Source of the DNA: UBA4408 sp002389785
GTDB taxonomy: Bacteria > Bacteroidota > Bacteroidia > UBA4408
Assembly: GCA_035438985.1 (NCBI GenBank)
Contig: DAORJK010000001.1
Span: forward strand, 186,001-250,000
Direction: 5' to 3'
DNA: 64,000 nt
The notes below the pieces were generated by a model, which saw nothing but the letters and a program-made list of their open reading frames with translations, had not been told where the DNA came from and searched no databases. Both the position numbers and the translations under genes were made by a program. Position 1 is the stretch's first letter. Each line of letters opens with the position of its first letter. This document shows positions 52,124 to 63,700 of this stretch, in pieces.

Positions 52124-53614
52124 ATGAAAAAAATATTCTTACTTCTAACGCTGAGTAATGCACTTATTTTTCATGCAAGCTTAGCGCAAAACAATCTAAA
52201 ACAATATGGTTTAGGTATTCATGCCGGAACCTTGGAATACAACGGTGATCGAGGAAATGCATTTTATACTTTCAAAGATCCACAACTTTTGTTGGGCATC
52301 TCCTTATCAAAATACATGTCGCCTTCTTGGGATGTGGAAGCTTTATTAGCCGGAGGAAGATTAAGCTATACTCCCGATCGATTGCCAAAACAGTTTAGAG
52401 GAACTTTGATTGATTTTAACTTATTGGCAAAATTCAAATTCAACAATGGTAAAATTCTCAAAGAAGATGCTCGAATTGCACCTTATCTATTTCTTGGAAT
52501 AGGTGATGCTTACTATAAATCTACATACACTTCTTATTTACAATTAGTTCCAAAAGGGTATGGTTTGGATTTTAATTTTCCATTCGGAGCAGGTATACAA
52601 GCACGATTGAGCGAAGCGGCTTCATTAAAAATTCAATCTACATTTCATTATTCAACTAGCGATAATTATGATGGAACACGTGAATCCGCAACCAATTATA
52701 ACGATGGTTATTTGTTTAACACAATTGGCTTGGTAATAAATATTGGCAAGCAAGATTCCGACAAAGATGGTATCTCAGACAAAAAAGACAAGTGCGCCTT
52801 AACACCTATTAAAGTGCTAGTTGATGCAAGTGGATGCCCTTTAGATAAAGATGGAGATGGAATTCCGGATTACCTCGACAAATGTCCGGAAATAAAAGGA
52901 ATGGGAACTGCAGAGGGCTGTGTTGATACTGATGCCGATAGTGTTAGAGATGATCAAGATGCCTGTGTAAACAGCTATGGACCGGTAAAATTTAGAGGTT
53001 GTCCGGACAGTGATGGTGATGGAGTAGCAGATGTATATGATAAATGTCCCAAGTTAAAAGGGCCTGAATCATTGCAAGGTTGCCCAGATGCTGATATGGA
53101 TGGCATTACAGACGACGTTGACCAATGTCCGAATGCAAAAGGAAATGCTGCAAACGCCGGCTGCCCTGATAGCGATGCAGATGGTGTACTTGATAAAAAC
53201 GACAAATGCCCGACAGTTGCAGGAATAGCTGAAAATTCAGGTTGTCCGGAAATAAAAAAAGAAACCCTTCAATTATTTGAACAAGCATTAACAGGAATAC
53301 AGTTTGAAACAGGGAAAGATATAATTAAAAAACAATCCTTTTCTATTTTAGACAATGTGGTAACAGTGATGAAAGAAAATCCTAGTTATTTATTAAGCAT
53401 TGAAGGTCATACCGACAATCAAGGTGACGATGCAAAAAATTTGGTACTTTCAGAAAACCGTGCAAAAGCTGTATTAAAATATCTTAGTGATAAAGGTGTA
53501 AACAGTATTAGATTAACAGCTTTAGGTTATGGCGAAAGCAAGCCTAAACATAGTAATGATACCAAAGAAGGAAGAGCGAAAAACCGTCGCGTTGAATTTA
53601 TCGTGAAGTTTTAA
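52124..53614 (+). CDS. OmpA-family protein with thrombospondin type 3 repeats
   Basis: 496 residues: signal peptide (MKKIFLLLTLSNALIFHASLAQ), an N-terminal beta-barrel-like domain to about residue 205, then six calcium-binding TSP3 units of DxDxDG(I/V)xD type, each followed by a DKCP cysteine pair and a short GC loop, to about residue 380, and a C-terminal OmpA/MotB domain (SIEGHTDNQGDDAKNLVLSENRAKAV, NRRVEFIVKF) that binds peptidoglycan. It is expected to tie the outer membrane to the wall. A strong terminator follows. Confidence 0.93.
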   Translation: MKKIFLLLTLSNALIFHASLAQNNLKQYGLGIHAGTLEYNGDRGNAFYTFKDPQLLLGISLSKYMSPSWDVEALLAGGRLSYTPDRLPKQFRGTLIDFNLLAKFKFNNGKILKEDARIAPYLFLGIGDAYYKSTYTSYLQLVPKGYGLDFNFPFGAGIQARLSEAASLKIQSTFHYSTSDNYDGTRESATNYNDGYLFNTIGLVINIGKQDSDKDGISDKKDKCALTPIKVLVDASGCPLDKDGDGIPDYLDKCPEIKGMGTAEGCVDTDADSVRDDQDACVNSYGPVKFRGCPDSDGDGVADVYDKCPKLKGPESLQGCPDADMDGITDDVDQCPNAKGNAANAGCPDSDADGVLDKNDKCPTVAGIAENSGCPEIKKETLQLFEQALTGIQFETGKDIIKKQSFSILDNVVTVMKENPSYLLSIEGHTDNQGDDAKNLVLSENRAKAVLKYLSDKGVNSIRLTALGYGESKPKHSNDTKEGRAKNRRVEFIVKF

Positions 53615-53628
53615 ATATATCTACTTTA

Positions 53629-53664
53629 TAACCGCCCTTGATATTTTTCATGGGCGGTTTTTTT
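53629..53664 (+). terminator. Intrinsic terminator of the OmpA gene
   Basis: Stem ACCGCCC (53631-53637) with GGGCGGT (53652-53658) followed by at least seven T, 14 bases after the ompA-like stop. Confidence 0.9.
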
Positions 53665-53838
53665 ATTTAATAAACTAGTGTTGTAACGGGTATTACTCCA
53701 CTCATGTAACTTATCTATCGATTATAATTTATTACTTCAAATGAAATAATAGTTTTGCAGTAATATTGTTGCATTGCAAAATGAACCACAACAGGACAAT
53801 TAATTTCTACTTACTTTTGTTTGCTAAAGAAAAAATAA

Positions 53839-54570
53839 ATGATTGACGTTAACGAACTACTTACCTTGAATGGCTTAATAAGCCTCATTACATTAAGCTT
53901 TTTAGAAATCATTTTGGGTATCGATAATATAATTTTCATTTCAATAGTATCATCCAAACTAAAAAAATCAGAACAAGCCAAAGCTCGAGCTTGGGGTTTA
54001 TCGCTTGCATTAATTTTTAGAATTGCTTTACTTTTTAGTATTTCTTGGATTATTGGTTTAAAAAATCCATTTTTAACTATCGGCTCATTTGGAATCACCG
54101 GGAAAGACATCATTTTATTCGCAGGAGGATTATTTTTAATAATCAAAACCATACTCGAGATTGTCGAAAAAATCAATTCTACACATCATAAAGATAAAGA
54201 ATTTGCTTCCCTAACACTAAAAAGCGCAATCGTTCAAATCGTATTTTTAGACATTATATTTTCATTCGACAGTATTTTAACTGCAGTAGGACTCGTTCGC
54301 AATGTGTTACTAATGGTAATGGCTGTAATTATTGCCATGATAGCGATGTTGGTGTTTTCAGAAAAAGTAAGCGAGTTTATCAATCGGCATCCAACTGTTA
54401 AAATGCTAGCATTAGCCTTTTTAGTAATGATAGGAATAGTGCTGGTTGCAGAAGGATTGCATTTTCATGTTGACAAATCTTTTGTGTATGTTGCCTTGGT
54501 TTTTTCGCTAGGGGTTGAATTATTAAACATGGCATACAGAAGCAAGGCACATCGAAGAACTAACGAATAA
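53839..54570 (+). CDS. TerC-family integral membrane protein
   Basis: 243 residues, about seven membrane segments. The family motifs SFLEIILGIDNIIFISIVSSKL and FLDIIFSFDSILTAVGLVRN carry the conserved acidic residues in membrane helices, as in TerC/YkoY/Alx proteins now linked to manganese export and membrane-protein metalation. The role here is not provable. It is convergent with the HIT gene, 13 bases apart. Confidence 0.9.
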   Translation: MIDVNELLTLNGLISLITLSFLEIILGIDNIIFISIVSSKLKKSEQAKARAWGLSLALIFRIALLFSISWIIGLKNPFLTIGSFGITGKDIILFAGGLFLIIKTILEIVEKINSTHHKDKEFASLTLKSAIVQIVFLDIIFSFDSILTAVGLVRNVLLMVMAVIIAMIAMLVFSEKVSEFINRHPTVKMLALAFLVMIGIVLVAEGLHFHVDKSFVYVALVFSLGVELLNMAYRSKAHRRTNE

Positions 54571-54583
54571 AGCGCGTATCCTT

Positions 54584-54982
54584 TCAGGATTCGTAAGCTT
54601 CTTTAATTTGGGTTGCAATTTCACTTAATTCATTGCTTGTTGGCTGGAGCTTTTGTTTGGCAAAATTGATGTCTCCAACCCCATTAATTGGAACCAAATG
54701 AATATGTGCATGAGGCACTTCAAGACCAATTACTGCAATTCCAATTTTTTTGCAAGTGATAACTGCCTCAATCGACTTAGCAACTTTTTGTGCAAACAAA
54801 AAAATTCCGGAATATAATTCGGGATCAAGATCAAATATATAATCTACCTCTTTTTTGGGAATTACTAAAACATGCCCCTTAGTTAAAGGAGCTACATCGA
54901 GGAATGCTAAAAAGTTAGCGTCTTCGGCAACAATGTGCGCCGGAATTTCGCGAGCTACTATTTTAGAAAATATACCGGCCAT
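54584..54982 (-). CDS. HIT-family nucleotide hydrolase
   Basis: 132 residues with the histidine triad VPHAHIHLVPI near the C terminus (HAHIH, central His nucleophile), plus the N-terminal IFSKIVAREIPAHIVAEDANFLAFLDVAP, as in Hint-type proteins. It starts 3 bases after the greA stop, an arrangement repeatedly seen in Bacteroidota. It probably hydrolyses AMP conjugates. Confidence 0.93.
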   Translation of the reverse strand: MAGIFSKIVAREIPAHIVAEDANFLAFLDVAPLTKGHVLVIPKKEVDYIFDLDPELYSGIFLFAQKVAKSIEAVITCKKIGIAVIGLEVPHAHIHLVPINGVGDINFAKQKLQPTSNELSEIATQIKEAYES

Positions 54983-54985
54983 TCT

Positions 54986-55462
54986 TTATCTCGATATTTC
55001 AACAATTTCAAATTTCATTACTGCCCCTGATGGAACTGTTATTTCAGCAACTTCACCATTTTTCTTACCCAATAAGCCTTTTCCAATAGGTGAATCAACT
55101 GATATTTTTCCGGATTTTAAATCAGCTTCATTTTCAGGAACAAGCGTATAAGTCATTAGTGCATTATTCGATGTGTTTTTAAGCTTAACTTTCGAAAGTA
55201 TCAGTACTTTGGATGCATCCAATTTTGATTCATCAATGATTCTGGCATTCGCAACAATTTCCTCTAACTTCGAAATTTTTAACTCTAATAACCCTTGAGC
55301 ATCCTTTGCCGCATCATATTCAGCATTTTCTGATAAATCTCCTTTATCTCTTGCTTCTGCAATTTGGTTTGAAATAAAAGGGCGTTCTTGAGTTATAAGT
55401 TGATGAAGTTCATCCTTCAATTTCTTTAGTCCTTCCTCTGTAAAATAACTTGTTTGTGCCAT
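54986..55462 (-). CDS. greA: Transcription elongation factor GreA
   Basis: 158 residues. N-terminal coiled coil (GLKKLKDELHQLITQERPFISNQIAEARDKGDLSENAEYDAAKDAQ) with the acidic-tip D/E residues near DLSENAEYDAAKD, and a C-terminal FKBP-like domain (ISVDSPIGKGLLGKKNGEVAEITVP). It stimulates RNA cleavage in stalled polymerase. Paired with HIT downstream; a terminator at 55514-55547 separates it from the PorV gene. Confidence 0.95.
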   Translation of the reverse strand: MAQTSYFTEEGLKKLKDELHQLITQERPFISNQIAEARDKGDLSENAEYDAAKDAQGLLELKISKLEEIVANARIIDESKLDASKVLILSKVKLKNTSNNALMTYTLVPENEADLKSGKISVDSPIGKGLLGKKNGEVAEITVPSGAVMKFEIVEISR

Positions 55463-55513
55463 TGTATATACTATTAATTCTTCTAAAGTTTTTGTTATCG
55501 TTTGCTATTGTAC

Positions 55514-55547
55514 CAAAAGAAAGAATCCCACAATTCTGTGGGACTCT
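55514..55547 (-). terminator. Intrinsic terminator of the TonB-receptor/PorV operon
   Basis: Stem TCCCACA/TGTGGGA (7 bp) with outer continuation AGAGTCCC.../...GGGATTCT at 55522-55547. On the minus strand it is followed by TTCTTTCTTTT. It ends the run 24 bases after the PorV-type stop. Confidence 0.82.
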
Positions 55548-55571
55548 TACCTATTAAAAAGAGCTTTTCTG

Positions 55572-56639
55572 TTACAGATTTAATCGAAACCCTATACTAT
55601 GTGAACCTTGAAATGGATTGGATGCACGGTAAGAGTAATCAACTGCGAAAGTAGTCCCATTTTTACCTAAAGGTACTTCAACAGTTGCACCTGCAGTAGG
55701 GCCGGTTAACAAGGTTGTTCTTAATTCATCATTAAACAAATCTTTTTCAAATACATATCCGCCGCGAAGCATAAACATTTTTCTAAATCCATATTCTACC
55801 CCTAAACAATGTTGATTTGAAGTAAATGAATTGGAAACAAACGTATATGCAATGGTAATTTTGTGAACAGTATCAGTAGCTGAGGTGTATAAGTCATATG
55901 CACCTCCGATGTTAATCAACGAAGGCATTTCAAACTTTGCAGAACGCTGCTCTACAGTTAATGAAGAAGCCGTATTCGATGCTAAAGTCGCTCTAACAGC
56001 AAAACCATCACCAGAAAATTTAAGAGGAGCACCCACATTTTTCAATGAAATTCCAAAATGCATGTTATCACGTTTTCCGGTTACATATTGTATTCCGGCG
56101 TCAAAAGCTACCCCGGTTGCCTTTAAATCTGCTACGGATTCGGAAACTAATTTCACATTAATACCTCCATAAATGCTATGAGAAAATTCCTTAGCATAAG
56201 ACAAGCCTAAATTCATAAATCGAGGTGAAAAATTACCAATTTTTCCTTCGGGTTGATCGGTAGTTGTAATGGCAATATCACCTAAGCTCATGGCAACTAA
56301 ATTCAATCCTAAAACACCCGATTCACCAACTCTTTGAGTTATTCCAAGCGCATTAATTTTAACATCAGATCCTTTTAGCCAATTTGTGTTGGTAAAAAGA
56401 ATTTCTGTTTTCTTAGTAAAGGCTGTACCTGCAATATTCATGTAAGAAGATTCAAGACCTTTTGAAGAAGCTGAATTTGCATTTGCAAAGCCTGAACTTC
56501 TCGCCCATGGATTTATCAATAATTCTGATGCTCCTGCCTGACCCTTTCTGTCAGGATTGCCGGCCAATACGTCTGCTGTAGAAACGGCCAAAACCATTAC
56601 CATCAAAGAGCAACAAATATTTTTAATGTTCTTTCTCAT
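55572..56639 (-). CDS. PorV/PorQ-family outer-membrane protein
   Basis: 355 residues with a signal peptide (MRKNIKNICCSLMVMVLAVSTADVLA). The mature N terminus GASELLINPWARSSGFANANSASSKGLESSYMNIAGTAF and the strand pattern with IFLNLG/FMNLGLSYAKEF match the PorV/PorQ (UPF0164) beta-barrel family, whose members act in type IX secretion or glycan/lipid attachment to secreted proteins. It is 39 bases downstream of the large secreted protein. Which paralog it is cannot be resolved. Confidence 0.85.
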   Translation of the reverse strand: MRKNIKNICCSLMVMVLAVSTADVLAGNPDRKGQAGASELLINPWARSSGFANANSASSKGLESSYMNIAGTAFTKKTEILFTNTNWLKGSDVKINALGITQRVGESGVLGLNLVAMSLGDIAITTTDQPEGKIGNFSPRFMNLGLSYAKEFSHSIYGGINVKLVSESVADLKATGVAFDAGIQYVTGKRDNMHFGISLKNVGAPLKFSGDGFAVRATLASNTASSLTVEQRSAKFEMPSLINIGGAYDLYTSATDTVHKITIAYTFVSNSFTSNQHCLGVEYGFRKMFMLRGGYVFEKDLFNDELRTTLLTGPTAGATVEVPLGKNGTTFAVDYSYRASNPFQGSHSIGFRLNL

Positions 56640-56677
56640 AAGAATTCTTGTTTTGTTTTTACAATAAAATTATCCGC

Positions 56678-59600
56678 TTAATAAGTATCCAAATCCAATG
56701 GTCGCATTGCACCAAACCATCTCAACACTTTTTCCCCCACATTTGGCACATCTATATGAATTAGATATGCACCACTTGAAACAGGAATCCCCACCTGATT
56801 CTTCAAATCCCAATTCAAAGATGTCAGTGTTTCATCTTTCTTGAACTCTCTTACCAATGTACCATTCATGGTATAAATACGAATCGTACATTTTTGAGGC
56901 AGGTTAGTTATCTTAATTTGATTGTCAACCTGATTTTGCTCGTAAGCAGAATAAGCGTAGTATGGATTAGGAACAACATTTATCAATTGCAATGCATTCT
57001 CGGCAGTTTCCTTATCGTAAGTTTTAGGTGCAAAATTGTAAGTATCGAAACTGTACATCGGATAATTATTGTTGCTTGCCGGATTAGCTTGAGGTCCCAA
57101 ATTGTTTATTGTTTTATCAATTTTATATCCACTGGCAGCATAATTATTTTCATATGGCTTTGTTACCCTTAGTTTGATGCGAACATCACATGCCAATAAT
57201 TGTTGATTATTAGCTACTAAAGGAATGCTTGTCCAAATGATATCTTTAAAGACCAAGCGCTTCACCAAGTTGTTTGGATGAAAGTTTCCTAACTTCATTT
57301 TATTATAAACGAATTTACATGAATCATAAGCTGGAACATCATTGGTATCAACCGTAAGATTTTTGTCGTTTAGCATGTTATTATTAAACACATAAATATA
57401 ATGCTTACCACCTAAAGCCGGATTTGGAGTGGTATTAAAAATGTTATTAAAATCCGCATTAGAAGTTGGATTCCATCTCATATCAGCACCATTTTCGTTC
57501 GTCAATGAACTTACACCATCAAAATGAGAGTCCTCACCAAAAGCCATATTTAAGCGTTCTCCTGTTTCGATATTAATTGCATATCCAGGGAACCAACTCA
57601 TACCTCTAGTACCTGAGTTGTCAGGATTTCCATCTTTATCTACCGAAGCTGCATTTCTCAAATCAAACTTTCGAGTACCATATAAGGTTGGTGATTGAAC
57701 TGTATCGTCGTTCGTTTCAAAAACAACACATCTTGTCCATTTACTTCTATCATTTGTTATTACAACATCAACACTCGCTAAATTTGAAAAATTTGAAGTA
57801 TTGTTCATAATAGTAGCATCGGCATACGCTGGTCCACAAAATACTCCCGGTGAAGGTGAACCCGGTACTGTACCAACCGTAGTTGTAGCACATAAACGAT
57901 ACGGCGCCCAAGTACCTCCTGCACCATATCCAATATTTGCCGGAATTATGCTTTCATAAATAGAGGCAACATCAATATTATCGTAATCATCGTTTAAGAT
58001 ATCGGCGGGAGTATTCGACACTGTTCCGGCACGAATCCAATTTACCGGGAAAGGAAAATCTGCATCAGGAATTCCGGTTAGCCATCTTTTGCCAGGATCA
58101 GCAAACTCTATTGACCCACTTATGAATCCATTATTTATAGACTCTACTGTACCCGGATCAAAACTTTGAGCTAAGTTAACTGAAAAACCCCAGTTGGTTA
58201 ATTGCTCAGCTCCAATGTCAATTGTATTTTCTGAATTTATGGTTTCGCCAGTTGTGGTATTTGTAATTGTCCAACTAGCTTTGTTTATGGAAGTGGGAGT
58301 AAAACCGGGAGTTATAATTTTAAGCACATAATTTGCCGATTTAATTGCCAAGGGATCAACCAATTTAACGTTAATAGGTCCTGCTCCAGCCTTGTAAGTA
58401 ACGTGTTTAAAATTTGGATCTGCTAAAATTGCATTTTCCGATTCATCGGTCAATTCAAGTGCGAATCCACCATTTCCTTGTCCTTCAATTCGGGTAATTT
58501 GCGGTTGCATTCCATATTCTGAATTCGCAATAGTTCCATTATTTTCAGGTGCAATAATGTGCGGAATAACGGTGTATGGCTTTCCTCCTTTTCCAACATT
58601 ATTTCTTCCCGCCTTGTAAGGAGATTTTTGTCCATCAAAAGTTAATGGATCCTGCTGATCATAAGTCTTATAATTGTTATAACCATACGCAAGTGCTAAA
58701 TAATAGTATTTCTTATGATTGATTAATCGTTTGTCACCGGTAGCAAATGCATCCTCTTTAATCCTGAATGACTTTGCTATTCCTTTGTCTTCACCAATTA
58801 CTTCTACCTGTGGAATGTTGGCATTAATAGAAGGCTCATATTTAAAATTAACAAGTTGTGAAACTCCATCCTTAATATCAGATTGAGCAACCAATCGTGC
58901 CAAATCCGGATTATAAATATCGGCTACTGAAGCATCGCCATTGCGCATTTGAAATATTTGATATCCTTGGAAACGATAATAAGGATCATACGGAGGAATT
59001 TGTCCTGGAGGACTGGCAATACCCGGATCAAGTTCAATGTATTTATCCTGATAATTATTAGAGTTTTTCTTATTCGATAAGAAAATAATAATTTCCTTAT
59101 CCAATTCACGGAAACTCAAATCCGGAGCATCTGGTCCATTTAAAACTTCAAAGCAGTTATCAAACAAACGTTGAGCTTTATCATCCGCGGCTTTCATTAA
59201 ATTTACCGAAGCGATTGGACCTCCGGAACTTGCTTGTGCCCACACTGCTCCAACTGTAACAATGTTTACTGCACCCGGTTTCAATGTGAAAATACCTGAA
59301 GAGTGTATAAATCGACCATCAGCCTGAGCTGTCATCGTCCATGAATTTCCAGGATTGTTTGGATCTGTATCCCAAGGGAACATAAAATTACATAGGATGG
59401 TACTACTTAATCTTCCGCTTCCACCATAGGTAATCGGATTGTTATCTTTCCAACGGCCTTTTAAGTAACCATAAAAGTGAGAGGTATTTTGAGGGTTACC
59501 TTCTAAAGAAAAATCGTTTTTATAAAACATAAATTTCTCCATACCCAAACGCTCATTATCAACAATACCATCGCCGTAACCGGTTCCGTTGAAGGTTGAA

Positions 59601-60694
59601 CTTGCAGGATTGTCAATTGTATCAGGATCAGCTAAAGGACCTTGAAAATAATCAATTCCAATTGCCGGAGGATTCAAACCATAATGATTCTCACCATTTC
59701 CATCATCGTCAGCATCTCCATTATAACAAAATCCTAATCCACGAGCAACATCACAACCAATAAAGTCATCATTTGGATTTCCCATATCCGGGTCAACCCA
59801 CATTCCTAAATAACAAGAATCTAACTTATCAGAAGAACGATTAAAAATTTGGTATTGATAAAAAGTCATGTTATTAATTTCGTCGTTGGTGCTAAATGCA
59901 AAAGCTTGTGCATGAATCTCTAGACCAACCTGTGAACCATCTGACTCGGTATGAACATTTCCCTTATCATTAAATACCCACCAAAGTGTACGATCTCCAA
60001 ATAATTGTGCTTGTGTTTTACAATCACCCATTTCGTTATTAAAACTATAACCCGGATAATCTCCTCCTGATGGATTGTATTCATCGTTTTGGTCAGCATC
60101 ATAAAATGGTGCAAGCTTTTGTGTTATATTGGCATTACCATAACGATCAAATGCAGGCCAACCTTCAATAGCCGATGGCACTGCAACACCACTTCCTTGA
60201 ACTGCATAATTCGCTCTGAACTCCTCCACTTCTTTACGAGTAATTACAAAGTGGCGGTCATACTGAGCGCAAACTTGAGATTCAACAGAAGCATTCGTAA
60301 CGTCTAATGGACCCGGCCAAAAATCGTTTCCACTTTGACGGTAAGTCATCGCTGCGACTTTCAAATTTGAACCTTGAGACAAGCCACCAATCCATAAAGA
60401 TCCGGCGAACAAGGAGTGCTTTTTTGAATCTTTTGGAATTTCATATTTCACATCACTTAAATCCCACCACATATCACCACCACCTAGAATTTTGGTACGA
60501 ACGTTATTTAAATCTAAATCTATCCTTGAACCACTTTGAGAACAGGAAGCTGCCAGTTTTTGCGGTGCAAGCGAATTGATTCCGGCTGTCTTTTTAGGAA
60601 ACTGACCAATATTTTCTCTTGAATAAACAGCTTGAGCAACTACACAAAGCGCGGTAAAAGCTATTAAAAATTTATTCTTGTTTTTCATTGTCAT
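56678..60694 (-). CDS. Large secreted protein, export/TonB-associated, unknown function
   Basis: 1338 residues with a signal peptide (MKNKNKFLIAFTALCVVAQAVYS; M3 is the alternative start). The middle is rich in Asn/Gly/Asp and in aromatic-strand patterns with many DP, GD and DTDPNNPG-type motifs, without a recognised enzyme site. The C-terminal stretch (NVVPNPYYAYSAYEQN... KCTIRIYTMNGTLVREF... YLIHID) is like the FlgD/Ig-type end of secreted Bacteroidota proteins, but lacks a textbook T9SS tail and ends LRWFGAMRPLDLDTY. It lies between a TonB-dependent receptor and a PorV-family gene. Confidence 0.82.
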   Translation of the reverse strand: MTMKNKNKFLIAFTALCVVAQAVYSRENIGQFPKKTAGINSLAPQKLAASCSQSGSRIDLDLNNVRTKILGGGDMWWDLSDVKYEIPKDSKKHSLFAGSLWIGGLSQGSNLKVAAMTYRQSGNDFWPGPLDVTNASVESQVCAQYDRHFVITRKEVEEFRANYAVQGSGVAVPSAIEGWPAFDRYGNANITQKLAPFYDADQNDEYNPSGGDYPGYSFNNEMGDCKTQAQLFGDRTLWWVFNDKGNVHTESDGSQVGLEIHAQAFAFSTNDEINNMTFYQYQIFNRSSDKLDSCYLGMWVDPDMGNPNDDFIGCDVARGLGFCYNGDADDDGNGENHYGLNPPAIGIDYFQGPLADPDTIDNPASSTFNGTGYGDGIVDNERLGMEKFMFYKNDFSLEGNPQNTSHFYGYLKGRWKDNNPITYGGSGRLSSTILCNFMFPWDTDPNNPGNSWTMTAQADGRFIHSSGIFTLKPGAVNIVTVGAVWAQASSGGPIASVNLMKAADDKAQRLFDNCFEVLNGPDAPDLSFRELDKEIIIFLSNKKNSNNYQDKYIELDPGIASPPGQIPPYDPYYRFQGYQIFQMRNGDASVADIYNPDLARLVAQSDIKDGVSQLVNFKYEPSINANIPQVEVIGEDKGIAKSFRIKEDAFATGDKRLINHKKYYYLALAYGYNNYKTYDQQDPLTFDGQKSPYKAGRNNVGKGGKPYTVIPHIIAPENNGTIANSEYGMQPQITRIEGQGNGGFALELTDESENAILADPNFKHVTYKAGAGPINVKLVDPLAIKSANYVLKIITPGFTPTSINKASWTITNTTTGETINSENTIDIGAEQLTNWGFSVNLAQSFDPGTVESINNGFISGSIEFADPGKRWLTGIPDADFPFPVNWIRAGTVSNTPADILNDDYDNIDVASIYESIIPANIGYGAGGTWAPYRLCATTTVGTVPGSPSPGVFCGPAYADATIMNNTSNFSNLASVDVVITNDRSKWTRCVVFETNDDTVQSPTLYGTRKFDLRNAASVDKDGNPDNSGTRGMSWFPGYAINIETGERLNMAFGEDSHFDGVSSLTNENGADMRWNPTSNADFNNIFNTTPNPALGGKHYIYVFNNNMLNDKNLTVDTNDVPAYDSCKFVYNKMKLGNFHPNNLVKRLVFKDIIWTSIPLVANNQQLLACDVRIKLRVTKPYENNYAASGYKIDKTINNLGPQANPASNNNYPMYSFDTYNFAPKTYDKETAENALQLINVVPNPYYAYSAYEQNQVDNQIKITNLPQKCTIRIYTMNGTLVREFKKDETLTSLNWDLKNQVGIPVSSGAYLIHIDVPNVGEKVLRWFGAMRPLDLDTY

Positions 60695-60729
60695 ATATCT
60701 TAAATACTATTTTCTAAATTCTCTTCTAA

Positions 60730-63700
60730 TTAAAATGTTAACTCAAATCCAATTCTAATTCTGCGTGGTAAACTATAGTTTGCAGGATCATTTACTTTTA
60801 AGCTATATAAATCACGGTACGATTCTTCATTTGTACGCGCTGCAACAGATACCTGACTAATGGCAGAATTCAAGTAGCCATCATCATCCGGATTACCGGT
60901 AGCTTTGTAAACACGCAAAATATTTTTTGTATTTAACAAGTTCAATACCTGAACATACACGTTTAAACGAGAAGTTTTACGATTCTCATCTTCACCTTTA
61001 CCAAACTTAATATCAAAATTTCGGTCAACGCGCAAATCCATTCTGTATTGCCATGGGTATCGAGCTCCATTAATTGAACCTTTTAAGAAACCGGTTTGAG
61101 ATACACCCATACTTACGTTTCCGAGGTCGGCATCACCTTGAGTAATATTGCTCTGCTGGCTGTATGGAACACCAGAACCGGCTCTGAAAGTAAGGTTAGC
61201 ACCGGTATTAGCGAAAACTTCTTTACCAAACCAACGTGGACCGTTGTAGGCTGTTCCTGAAGAGTAACGATAATCGAAGTTCGTAACAATCACATGGCGT
61301 TGGTCAAAATCAAGAGGAATTGTGGTTCTTAAATTTGGTACTCCAGCACTTGCTAAATTGTTAGCACCGGTAGCACTTGAACCGGTACCATCTGCAAATT
61401 GTAAAGTGTAACTTGCAGTAAGTTGAACATTATTTATTCTACGCAAATCGTAAGTAATGCTAAGTCCCTTAACTGTTCCAAAATCCACATTTCCGAAAGT
61501 CATATAGGTTCGAGGATAAGCTTTATTTACACGAATTTGCTGAATCATATTTTTCATTTCACGATAAAAACCAGACAATGTAATAGCTGAACTTTTACTT
61601 AATACCTGGCTGTAACCAAGCTCGTAATCAGTTGTTTTTTCAGGTTTCAAGTTAGGATTACTGATTGCAAATTGATTGGTAGTCTCGATAAAGAAATAAT
61701 CCAAAGGATCCATTCGGAATCGTTGTGGAGGACGTTGACTTAAAACATCATAATGAGCGAAGAAATTGGCCACATCGCTAATTGGGAAAGAGAATGCGAT
61801 ACGAGGCATCAAAGTAACTTGAGGTTCAAAATCAACGAAACTTTTGCTTGGATCAAACTTGTCGCTTTTTATTGCATTTGGATCGCTTTGTTCAGGATTA
61901 ACTAAGTACGGTTGTACTATACCACCACCGGCAACTTCAAATACTGTTGGATCGGCTTGCTCAGAACCATCAGAGTTGTACCAATCATCGCCATTTCGGT
62001 AACCCACAATTCGGGTTGGTGATTTAATATTATCTACATATACAACATAGTCATCACCAATATTATCAGGATGATTCACTGATTTGCCTTTTATTTCCTT
62101 TACATCACCTGCTTTATATGTTTCAAAAAACACATATGGGTCTTCAAGAACTTGTTGATTTGCATCAAAACGGTCAACACGTAATCCAACATTAAATTTT
62201 AAATCTCTAAAATCGAAGTGATCTTGGATGTATCCAGCCATATAGATTGGAGTATATGCATTGATGTCTCGATTATAATTTTCATCACCATCCTTTACAC
62301 CGTTACCATTGGTATCGTCAAATTTGCTGAAGAAATCTTTTAAACTTGTTTTCTTTTTTAATTTATTCCCTTTATAATCGAAGCCATAATAAGAAATCTT
62401 GTTATTTCCATCATTCAATAATTCATCAGCACTAAACAAATCTATTGAATACATATCCGGATTATACGAGTTAATGTCAATCCAATCTAAACTTGTGCGA
62501 TTCAAGCCAATTTTTTCTCTGAACTTACGGTCAAAATTTGTTTGTTGTTCTTCAACATATAAGTTGGGGTGAAGTCCATTTGCTAAAGTAATAGATGTAT
62601 CCAACTGGCTGATGTGTTGATTTGCCAAATTGTACATGAGCGTCCAAATATCGGTTGGCAAAAATTGCCAAAAACTCTCATTTCTTTGTTCGTATTCAAA
62701 ACCTAACTGTACTGAATGGTTTTTTATATCCGCACTAAAATCAGCTTTGATTTGAAATTGTCGATTATCTGTTTTACTATATCTACCAGCTATCTGATAG
62801 CCTGGACTTCTCCACAATGAATACACATCGGGGGTAAATATCCCGTTTAATACTCCTCCTCCATTTTGAATGGTTGCTAAACTTTTTCTATTATCTGCGT
62901 CAAGCCCTTTTAAACTGCGGTATTGTTCAGTATAATTAGCGGCAACAGGGTTCGAAGAATTACTTCCGTCAAATTCAGAAACTAGGTAATTGTATCCGGT
63001 ATGTTCCTGACTAATAAAATCGAATGTAGGAACAACATCGGTTACAAACCGACCAACGTGTCCATAATTGAAAAAGTTATCCTTATGATCTGCATCTTCT
63101 CCTAATCTTCCATAACGAGTATAACCTGCTTGTAATGTATAGTATGCATTTTTGATTATGGAAGCAGATTTATCATCTTTATTTTCCTTGTCGTTGTTTC
63201 CAAATTTCTGGGTGATTCTTCCGTATACTCTCCAAGTGGTGGTTGTGGTAGTAGCATTTTTGTCAGAATTCATCAATGAATTGGCAAAATTATAATCGTG
63301 GGTTTTTCTATAATCATAAGTACCTCCAACAACAAAATTAAAGTTCTTGGTAGGCTTGTATAAAATCTTACCATTGATTACACCTTGATTTTGACGAACA
63401 TTTTGACGTGCTTTTGTTTTTTCTAAATCGTTTATAGTTAAATAATCAGCATTTTGTATGGTTGCTGTTGAACTGGTTGGACTTTCGCGTAATGGATTCT
63501 CCTCCAAATCGCGCAAAACTTCGTCTTTTACTTTCCAAGAACCAATTGCTGAAGGATTAGCATCTTTTTCGGTATTTACTTGCCCTCCTATACTAAATCC
63601 TAATTTGGCAGTCTTAGCTTTTGTAATAGAATCGTATTTACTAAGAATCGGTCCTGAAAAGTTAAACTCTGCATTGTTATAACCATAAGCATCTGTTAAT